A stretch of 64,000 bases of DNA, taken from Panorpa germanica (lineage: Eukaryota > Arthropoda > Insecta > Mecoptera > Panorpidae). Under the pieces are notes generated by a model. It was not told the DNA's origin, did not search any database, and saw only the letters and a list, made by a program, of their open reading frames with translations. Where the stretch lies: NCBI GenBank assembly GCA_963678705.1, contig OY783205.1, positions 1,612,001 through 1,676,000 of the forward strand, given 5' to 3'. Positions 23,201-29,300 of the stretch are shown piece by piece. A program made the translations under genes and the position numbers. Numbering within the stretch: the first letter of the stretch is position 1; every line of letters starts with the position of its first letter.

Positions 23201-24610
23201 TTTGCAATTCTGACAAAAAACTGTAAGCAAAAATCTTTAATAATGAAATATATTATAAAGATATAATATAAAACAACACTCACCAATGAAGAATATCTCA
23301 CTATGTTGTGTTTTTACAATAAATTGATGCCAAACAATACCAAATGTCACTTTTAAATAGTAAACAAATAAATAAAAATATTTTTAGGTTAATGTCAACA
23401 AATCTATTGTCAAAAATACAAGTTTTCAAACAAGAGAGGTCATTGGCAATGCTTGACAACTAATAGAATGAGATAGATTCCCTTATGCCGGGTAATGGAT
23501 TCATACCCCTCTAAATGGAAAAATTTATTTGTTTACAGTGAATCGTCTATTTAATATGTGGTTTGTGGTTCATACTCCACAAAATGGAACATTACACCTG
23601 AATCATTATATTTACACTACTATGCTACAACAAGTGCAATGCTATAATACTTGTGGGTCATCCATAAATTACGTCACATAAATTTCCAGCAATTCTGACC
23701 CGCTGATATATTTCCAGGTAAAGTGTTTGCGCTGCTCTCCGTATGTGATAATGCAGTTCCTTTATTTTCCGCTGTGTTGTACACGCAGGTATACAATGCA
23801 ACAATATCAACAGATCCAGCAGCCATATTCTGGCTGACAATGTCTACACAACTGGCAGTTATGCTCTTAATTTTGTAAGTATGCAATAACTCATGAAATA
23901 GGAAAATCAAATCTGATTACAAAAAAGATCAAACTTTACCATTAATTAATTCATGTAGCATTTACGTTTTAGAAAACGTATCTGGGATATATTTTTGTAC
24001 TCAATACTGTAACTGAAATTATGGCTAATTTAAAAATATTTATTAGAAAAAGTGGTTACAGATTTATTGTAATTGGAATTTAATAATTCAGATTTAGTGT
24101 TTGTTATTTGTTTATGAGACACCAGTTTTCAAAGTGACTACTGAGTTCAGAAGCCATTAGGAATTAAATATTTCAGTACATCTAAAAAGATTTCAATTTT
24201 GCCTGGTTGTATATTTTCGAAGATACTGTACAATAAGGACTAGAATACGGATATATTTGTTACGTTATTTTGGAACGTTATGAAAAATTCCTTTAGTTAT
24301 CAGTATCTACCAGCATTATAGAGTTATTTAAAATACCGTTTTGCTGTAATTTATAATATTGTTAATTCCAATAAAATATGTTTCAGCACGTTATTTATGT
24401 ATTTGGTAACAAATTTACGAAAATTGAATATTTTATGTAAATACACACCACTTTTCTTAGCGGACTTATTATATGTATTTCAATTTTTTCAGATGTATTC
24501 ACGTATCCTTGGGTGATAGATCAATTTTAGTTGAAGAGGAGGAGACATCAGTACAACCAATTAATGAAAGTGTAGAAGAAATACCAGAAGATAAAAAATG
24601 TCCTAGATAA
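5063..24610 (+). CDS. SLC46-family (PCFT-like) proton-coupled transporter, 3' seven exons
   Basis: Seven exons join in consistent phase with GT-AG borders: 5063-5237, 5340-5449, 9476-9630, 17635-17719, 18652-18735, 23718-23874 and 24493-24610, the last ending in TAA. Together they give 293 residues after a split first glycine codon. The product matches the second part of the SLC46 major-facilitator family (proton-coupled folate transporter and relatives), which are 12-TM plasma or lysosomal membrane importers. Visible are TM6 with the cytoplasmic loop, then TM7-TM12. Family-typical words are YTQLVFHWDTVKFSDYKTF, SRVVFGLAQVPWLLYV and LRSMTSKVVPISERGKVFALL, and the tail is acidic. The usual family length is about 450-500 residues, so roughly 170-200 N-terminal residues are missing from view. 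The introns are packed with transposons but the exons look undamaged, so the gene is probably functional. The substrate cannot be told from sequence. Confidence 0.88.
5340..5449 (+). CDS. SLC46-like exon B (central loop into TM7)
   Basis: The acceptor is TTACAG and the donor is GAGAG|GTATGT. It encodes a basic loop (IRALIKKRPEGRRTY) followed by the TM7 helix ending ALYTFQR. Its phase joins exactly to the exons on both sides. Confidence 0.85.
5987..6540 (+). pseudogene. PIF/ALP1-like DDE transposase N-terminal relic
   Basis: A start ATG at 5987 opens MDDDFLIALALALVLNK, then a stop interrupts, then homologous sequence resumes (HVNLIKEIRLEPCDWLNFLR). A further block contains LLKLVTPLIQRKDTNMRE and ITPETCRAI, which are hallmarks of the N-terminal half of ALP1/HARBI1-like nucleases encoded by PIF elements. 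The expected HER-to-FRFLASG spacing is shortened, and no DDE catalytic core is readable downstream. It is dead by several stops and deletions. Confidence 0.7.
6880..7110 (-). pseudogene. MADF-domain accessory protein of the PIF element, relic
   Basis: On the minus strand, reading left from about 7,110, words such as NVREAAYNRLLEKF and KINNLRTTFSKEFKKVKE appear. They match the MADF DNA-binding domain that forms the second ORF of insect PIF/Harbinger elements. One in-frame stop splits the domain and no good start is seen. This protein class is thought to guide the transposase to DNA; here it is a relic. Confidence 0.6.
7915..7985. repeat. dispersed repeat, inverted second copy at 59,645-59,735
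   Basis: The segment containing TTGTCAATATTTACCCTCGCTATCAT recurs in reverse complement at about 59,645-59,735, with related flanking sequence. This suggests ends of one repeat family. No coding capacity is visible in either copy. Confidence 0.4.
8440..8780 (-). pseudogene. Mutator-like (MULE-domain type) transposase relic
   Basis: Minus-strand translation from about 8,780 gives TTFIGDGDSSVFSRIKEEVS, a stop, then LKLECANHAIKNYKSR. About 180 bp later a further block contains LPLAGRKILASNINRLIKAA. The pairing of an IGDGDSSV box with an ECANHA box is, from family knowledge, the signature of the Mutator-like domain found in many insect TE proteins. Acidic residues in the first box are plausible catalytic ligands. 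Several stops show it is dead. A second fragment of the same family is at 62,735-62,975. Confidence 0.5.
9060..9316 (+). mobile_element. non-LTR retrotransposon 3' end (copy 1)
   Basis: The sequence contains CTCCGCAGTGCTGCAACTGTCAG, AACTAAAGGACATGCTTTCAG and GAAATTCAAAAAGTG, and it ends in an A-rich run before 9,320. The same 3' segment recurs at 45,255-45,440 (plus) and at 32,240-32,500 (minus), where it lies downstream of an RNase H domain. It is a 5'-truncated LINE insertion, probably of the Jockey/I type, in the transporter intron. Confidence 0.65.
9476..9630 (+). CDS. SLC46-like exon C (TM7-TM8)
   Basis: The acceptor is TTTTGCAG and the donor is GATACC|GTAAGT. It encodes FLYTQLVFHWDTVKFSDYKT, then the TM8 helix AFVVVMLFGIPLMSRLL. 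It enters in phase 1 and leaves in phase 0. The acidic and aromatic spacing is typical of SLC46 proteins. Confidence 0.88.
10390..11541 (-). pseudogene. HARBI1-like Harbinger transposase pseudogene
   Basis: The reading starts near 11,541 (MTSLRSMALNNLALLEETE). It continues with a domain containing MIDRKFIIRWFRLTKDIV, then FYDKYGFPGVIRLSR, then SRMSRTFVCEQKGV. The C-terminal block near 10,430-10,600 has WMMTPLSNAD and IIEQVNGILKMRFRC. This order matches HARBI1-type DDE nucleases along their length. The usual CIDCTHV around the first catalytic Asp is replaced by a frameshifted RLHSCGH reading. Multiple frameshifts, stops and deletions make it dead. No TIR pair was identified, so the element limits are unknown. 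Confidence 0.7.
11928..17595 (-). mobile_element. complete autonomous Helitron (HEL1), 5668 bp
   Basis: On the minus strand the element starts with TCTTAATATATAAAAG at 17595, preceded by A. It ends in a GC-rich hairpin (GTTCGCCGGGTCAG) followed by CTAG at 11928, with T beyond it. This is the 5'-TC...CTRR-3' structure inserted at an A/T target that defines Helitrons. It carries one spliced RepHel gene with no disabling mutation seen. The element is inserted in the SLC46-like gene, antisense to it, and ends 39 bp before exon D. Three related deletion derivatives lie at 37.5, 40.2 and 47.3 kb. Confidence 0.9.
12210..16988 (-). CDS. Helitron Rep-helicase (RepHel), three exons, 1479 aa, apparently intact
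   Basis: Three exons, 16988-16380, 16204-15706 and 15541-12210, join in phase (203 codons, then 166 plus one base, then the rest) with GT-AG introns. The total of 1480 codons includes the stop. The protein mediates rolling-circle transposition. Order: a basic, coiled N-terminus starting MPRPRR; a Cys-rich finger (CQHCGALRF); the Helitron-like N domain; the Rep nuclease with HUH motif GLPHAH (His 557 and 559) and catalytic-type tyrosines in KYICKYVTKG (Tyr 696 and 700); and a Pif1-type SF1 helicase with Walker A APGGTGKT (residues 1052-1059), WDEC (Walker B, 1134-1135) and a C-terminal box [12 protein letters not shown]. Key residues are all present and no stop interrupts the frame. An ATG at 15512 gives a long uninterrupted ORF but is internal; upstream codons are supplied by splicing. 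Confidence 0.88.
17635..17719 (+). CDS. SLC46-like exon D (TM9), flanked closely by two transposons
   Basis: The acceptor is TTTTTCTAG and the donor is GTCA|GTAAGT. The 85-bp exon encodes VIIMLCAMCYACSRVVFGLA and QVPWLLYV, the TM9 region of SLC46 proteins. It enters in phase 0 and leaves in phase 1. The Helitron ends 39 bp upstream and a Harbinger MITE starts 40 bp downstream, so little native intron remains on either side. Confidence 0.87.
17760..18427. mobile_element. Harbinger-type MITE, copy 1 (668 bp, TAA target duplication)
   Basis: The terminal inverted repeats begin GGCCTGTCTCAGTATGG and continue through ACCGTATTTAAGCG; the right end is the reverse complement. TAA flanks both ends, the 3-bp TWA duplication of PIF/Harbinger elements. 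No transposase is inside. A second copy at 43119-43705 matches closely over the first ~300 bp. The open frame across this element is incidental. Confidence 0.8.
18652..18735 (+). CDS. SLC46-like exon E (TM10)
   Basis: The acceptor is TTATCAACAG and the donor is AGAG|GTAAGC. The 84-bp exon encodes AAISSLGPITAPVLRSMTSK and VVPISER, the conserved TM10 and following loop of SLC46 proteins. It enters and leaves in phase 1, matching its neighbours. Confidence 0.87.
19119..20250 (-). pseudogene. non-LTR retrotransposon endonuclease/RT relic
   Basis: The minus-strand frame at 19442-19119 has DRISYKMLQQNLP, a hydrophobic stretch, then WKKHIVVPIIQ, RNLTDLIIIY and IIKNRIERHLEHHQKL. These are the ordered landmarks of a LINE reverse transcriptase N-terminal half. 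Upstream, near 20,200, another block (ITTHIIFALPFTVGQNYEGR) may belong to the endonuclease end of the same element. No catalytic YADD box is readable. It is heavily decayed. Confidence 0.5.
20430..21170 (-). mobile_element. non-LTR retrotransposon 3' fragment with RNase H
   Basis: The frame at 21159-20851 encodes the C-terminal part of a LINE RNase H domain: FLGIPSHTGITRNEQVDNYA matches the IPSHxGIxGNExAD signature, and a later W-rich segment follows (INCSWQKEWSEES). Downstream on the same strand the fragment ends in an A-rich tail (T-run at 20430-20445 on the plus strand), as expected of a 5'-truncated LINE copy. Confidence 0.65.
22157..22531. mobile_element. MITE with CCCAGTAAACA terminal inverted repeats, copy 1
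   Basis: The left end CCCAGTAAACATTTTGG is mirrored by CCAAATTGTTTACTGGG at the right end. A second, shorter copy at 42220-42462 shares both ends and parts of the interior. The target duplication is unclear (TT on both sides in each copy), so the superfamily is not assigned. Confidence 0.6.
22940..23200 (-). CDS. THAP zinc-finger exon (TE-derived or fragment)
   Basis: The start ATG at 23200 opens MPALCSVCKSGKGVSKFRLP, followed by FDAWIKFINKP and TIICRIHF. This is the C2CH pattern of a THAP domain (C-x2-C ... W ... C-x2-H), about 85 residues. THAP domains are the DNA-binding domains of P-element transposases and of host regulators. No transposase follows on the minus strand, since a MITE lies within 500 bp, so this may be a leftover first exon of a P-like element or of a small THAP gene. 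It sits antisense in the transporter intron between exons E and F. Confidence 0.6.
23718..23874 (+). CDS. SLC46-like exon F (TM11-TM12)
   Basis: The acceptor is ATTTCCAG and the donor is TTTT|GTAAGT. It encodes GKVFALLSVCDNAVPLFSAV followed by LYTQVYNATISTDPAAIFWL, a near-canonical SLC46 TM11 and loop, then the start of TM12 (LAVMLLI). It enters in phase 1 and leaves in phase 2. Confidence 0.9.
24493..24610 (+). CDS. SLC46-like terminal exon G
   Basis: The acceptor is TTTTTTCAG. It encodes the cytoplasmic end of TM12 and an acidic tail (LVEEEETSVQPINESVEEIP) and stops at TAA 24608-24610. The 3' untranslated region probably continues several hundred bases; an AATAAA lies at about 25,265 but the real polyadenylation site cannot be told. 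Confidence 0.83.
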
Positions 24611-26300
24611 CTAGTGCAGATGAACTACGGTTCTTTTAGCTCTAGTTTATATAATTTAGAGAATAACTTAGTATGATAATTTTTAGATGTCTTTTGAATA
24701 ATGTTAAGGGATATTTACATATGGTAGCTATTTCAAATTTAATTAAGAGGCGCACTCTACAATTGAAGTTGATTTTTATTATTGATATTTTTTATTATGC
24801 GTAAAGTTATACATATTTTTTATTCCATTGAAAATGTGTTCTTTCGAAATAACCATGTATAAAGTTTTGACGGCGCCGTAAAAGAAATTCCTATCTTTGT
24901 TTACCCATTTAAAGTTGTGGTATATAACCTTGGGGTTGTACTAAGAAAACCAATGTAAAAACAATCCAAACGTTCTATAACAAAGCATTATAAAAGCGCC
25001 CTGGTATTAGAACGTGCTCTAAAGAAGAACCAAGTCGCAAGATGTGATGCTGTAACCATAGAATATTATTGAATATATTATTGAATTAATCAATGGACCA
25101 GAACTGAACAAGTTGGTGTACCACCTTTATTGATAAATAAGAGTATTAAAAGGATAATTGATTACTAGTTGTGATAGTAAGAAAAGATAATCATAAAAGA
25201 AATTGTTTAGAAAAATTTTAATGGTATGACCCCCGAATTCATTCTGAAAGAAGTTTGAATATATTAATAAACAAAAAAAAACAGCATTCTATAATATTAA
25301 ATTGTTATATTCCACAATACTTAAATTACATTATATGTTGAATACATTTTTCTACTTATTGAAAAATATTAATTATTTTATTTTACCTTTCCTGTTCACG
25401 AATACAAATTGATTTGAGTATATCATTGAATTCATATGTTAAAATGCTTAACGTTTCTACACATAGAGATATAAGACTAGAGTACGCGAAGTGTATGACC
25501 GCGTGTAAGAGGAAGCGATATATGCAGAGAGAGAGATACCCTACCGAGGTTCCTATCTGTTTCGTCGTAGCGTACGTATGGTAGTCTCTAGTTTATACAA
25601 TTTAAACCAAAATGTATGTAATTTCAGAATGAATACTCTTACATATAAGAACAACCTTATAATATACAAGAATAAATCAGTATTACAGAAAAATTTAAAT
25701 GAACATATCTTTACCGATTTGGCATAATGTCAATTTACAATATTTTAATTTTCGTAAAAGATGTGAATACTGTAAAATTAAAATTAAACTTTGTCAAAAA
25801 TCAAACAGTAAGATCTTGTTTTGTAAAATACCCGGGACTACGAGATGTTTCTATTTCTATTTCTATACGGGACTGATGCTATTGCAGACAAACTACGTAT
25901 GCGTTGTAATGCTTGGTAGCGTAAATTCTGCTCTTATGAATATCGGCACGAATTTCATAGTCCGGATTGGACCGTGGGTTCGTCTGTTCGTGAGGTTACT
26001 GAAACAGTATGAATTAACAAAAAATGCATAAGGCTAGTTCCTCAATATTAAATCTTTATTAAGGAAACAAGATTTAAAATCGTTGAACCTGTATAGAAAA
26101 AGGGGCACGCGCCATGATCGAGCTCTCGGTAGAAGATATTCAGCACTGTTTTGAGCAATTGAAAATTCGCATAGAGTGGTGTAATGATAGAGGGGGAGTG
26201 ATGTATATTGAAGGGGAAAGTAACTAAATATGTATACATTTAAATTTAACATTTTACATTTAATTAAGTTTTAAAGCATCATACATTACACTTTCTTAAA
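24611..26300. other. intergenic stretch with the two 3' ends of convergent genes
   Basis: It holds the 3' UTR of the plus-strand transporter and of the minus-strand NLR-like gene, which converge here. On the minus strand AATAAA occurs at about 26,055-26,060, a plausible polyadenylation signal for the NLR-like gene. An imperfect inverted repeat around AGACTAGAGTACG (25,479) and CGTACGTATGGTAGTCT (about 25,588) could be a small foldback element. An open frame of 110 codons at 25,699-26,031 shows no recognisable protein. Confidence 0.5.
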
Positions 26301-26301
26301 T

Positions 26302-29300
26302 TTATTTTTTGAAGAATCGTTTGAAAAATGTTTTTTTTGGCTTTAACTTTAGGTCTAAGGATGCAATTTTGTTAGTAGTTTCTAAGGTACTCTTATGTTC
26401 AGATCCGAATTGAATTTCTTGCTTCTTTAAAATTTCCTTATATATATTTATCGCCACTGTAAAGTTGTGTATTTCTTCGTAAATAGAGGCCACTTTACAC
26501 AGCGTTTTTAATGTTTTTTCATGAGTAACACCTAACATGTTTTCTTGTTTCTTTAAAAGATCTTTAAATCTTTTTATAGATTTTTCGTAATTGCGTTGAT
26601 GAAGATATGTTAGTCCTATTCCATACTCAGTTTCAAAGGTATCTTCATGATTGAGACCTAACGTACTTTCCTGTCGTTTTAATAAGTCTTTGTAGGTTGA
26701 TAGAGCTTCGCCATATTTCTTTTCCTCCAGCAAAATTACTGCAATACCAAACAAAGTTTTCAAGGTCTTCTTATGATTTCGTCCAAATATATTTTCTTGT
26801 TTGTCTAATAGATCTCTATATTTTAATATGGCCTCCTTATTCTTACCTTGCTTTAGATGTATTGCAGCTATGCAATTCAGAGTGTCTGTAGTTAAGTTTC
26901 GATCCACAGATTCTTGTTTACTCAATAGTTCTTCATACGTAAATAACGCCTTTGCAATATTGCCTTGCTTATTGTATAAATTAGCTATTACTGCTATAGT
27001 TTCGAAGGTGTCCTTGTGGTTAACGCCCAACCCATTTTGCTGACCTTTTAGTACTTGTTCGTACTTCAGCAAGCTCTCCGTATAATTTCCAATGCCACTA
27101 TAAATTGCACCAATATTCTTCCAAGTTTCTAAAGTATTTTGATGATAAGGACCAAATTCTAGTTCTTGTTTGTTTGCCAATTCTTCATACTTGACGAGCG
27201 CTTCTTTGTAGTTATTTTGCTTAATGTATAGAGCAACGATTCCATGAAGACTTTCTATAGTTAGTTTATGGAGAGGACCCACCAATTTTTCCAGTTTAGT
27301 ATATACCACTTTCAATTCTTTTAAAGATCTTGTATAATCTCCTTTGTCGTAGAAAATGGTTGCAACTTTATACATCGTTTTTAACGTTTCGATATTATCA
27401 GATCCTAACGTTTCTATTTGTCGGTTTAAAAGATTCTCGTAGTTTAACCACATTGCTTCACTGTTCTTTTGATTATCGTGTAGCACAGCTATTCTCTGCA
27501 AGGTTTGCAATGTGTTCTTATGATTCTGTCCTAAGGTATTCTCCTGCTTCTGGATGACCCGCTCATAAGTTGATAAAGCTTTAGTGTATTTCCCTTGATT
27601 TTGGTATACTGCTCCTATTTCATGCTCAGTTTCTAGGGTATCTTCGTGATAACTGCCTAGAACTTGTTGTTGCTGCTGAAATAATTTCTTTAACAAAGAT
27701 AATGCTTCTGTATAATTACCCCGATCCTGATGTAATACAGCAATTTTTCTCTGTGTCTGCATGGTTTCTCTATGGTTAATGCCTAAAGAACTTTCCTGTT
27801 TTTTTAATAAGGTTTTATATTTGGACACAGCTTCGTCGTATTTGCCTTCTTCGTGATAAATGATGGCTATGCCTTGTAAAGTCTGTAGCGTGTATTTATG
27901 ATCAGAACCTAAAAACCGCTCCTGTGTTTTATACACTTCTTTTAAATTCAATAAACCTTCTTCGTATTTGCTCTCATTGACATAGACCGCAGCAATATAC
28001 TGTTGCGTTTGTAGGGTGTCTTTATGTCTGGGACCCAAAAAACTATTTTGTTTTTGTAACACTTTCTTCAATTCTGTTAAAGCTTCAGAATAGCGACCTT
28101 CGCCAAGGTAAACTACAGCGATATTCTGCAATGATTTCAAAGTATCTTTATGATAAGTTCCAAGCGACTTCGTACGTTCGGTGTGTAACTCTTTGTATTT
28201 TAAATGAGCCTCTGAATATTTTTGTTGTAGAACGTAAATCTTTGCTATTTTATTTAATGTCGCTAGTGTCTTCTCATCAGCAAATCCCAGCAAAGTTTTC
28301 CGTTTAGATAGAACATCTTCTAAAATTTCTAACGCTTTTTCATATTTCCCTTGATTTTTGTAAACTGATGCTTGTCTTTGTTGAGTGTCAAGTAACGATT
28401 GATTATTAGAATCCAATGGATGGTGTTGCATTCTTAGCAGTTCTTCGTATATTTGAATTGAGTCTTCGTATTTACACTGCTTGTTTAATATTAGAGCTAA
28501 GTTATGCTGACTTTCTATTGTGTCTGGATGATCAGCACCTAGTTGTTGCTTACGCAAATTGTATACCTCCAGACAAATGGTGTATGCATTTTGATACTTG
28601 TGTTGAACAACGAGAACAGAAACCATATTGTGCTGAACCTGTAAGGTTTGCACATGAGTTGCTCCGAGTTTTAGTTTCCTTATTTTGTATACTGTTTCGT
28701 AATTGTTAAATGCCTCTCCAAAATCACCTATTTTATAATAAGCTTGAGCTATGCAATATTGAAACTGCAAAGTCTGCTCACTCTGCGGTCCCATTTTGTC
28801 GCTTAAAACGGATAAAACTTTTTTGCCAAAAAGTTGCGCATCTTCGTAACTTCCATCATTATTCAGAATTTCAATAATCTCACAAGGTAAATCTTTTAGT
28901 CTTGCTACTAAATCAGTGTAACTGTTTGCATGATTCCAAAGAGATACAATGTGGAGGACAAAATACTCTATAGAGTTGATTGAGTTACTTTGAAGGACGT
29001 ACGTCTTCAATAACATCAATGCTTGGTTTATAACATTTTTCTCACTTCCATTCTCCTTTTGTTTCAAACGCGTAACTTGCTGTACCAATCTGTGCATAAT
29101 TAACAAAGTATGTTCTTCTTCCGATGTCACCATTGAAAATTGTCTAAGTAATTCGATAACTGACGCCAATACTTCATCATCCTCAAACTGGCCGAAGAAT
29201 AATTCAACAGGTATTTCATTTGGAGATAAATATGACATTATGTTTAATACTTCTATTGCATTTTCTCCATTTCTGCGTCGTTTAATGGAACTCATCGTTA

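Noticed and set aside
25699-26031. A 110-codon plus-strand open frame near the convergent 3' ends
   Set aside because: Its composition is that of AT-rich non-coding DNA, with no motif, exon border or neighbour to support it.
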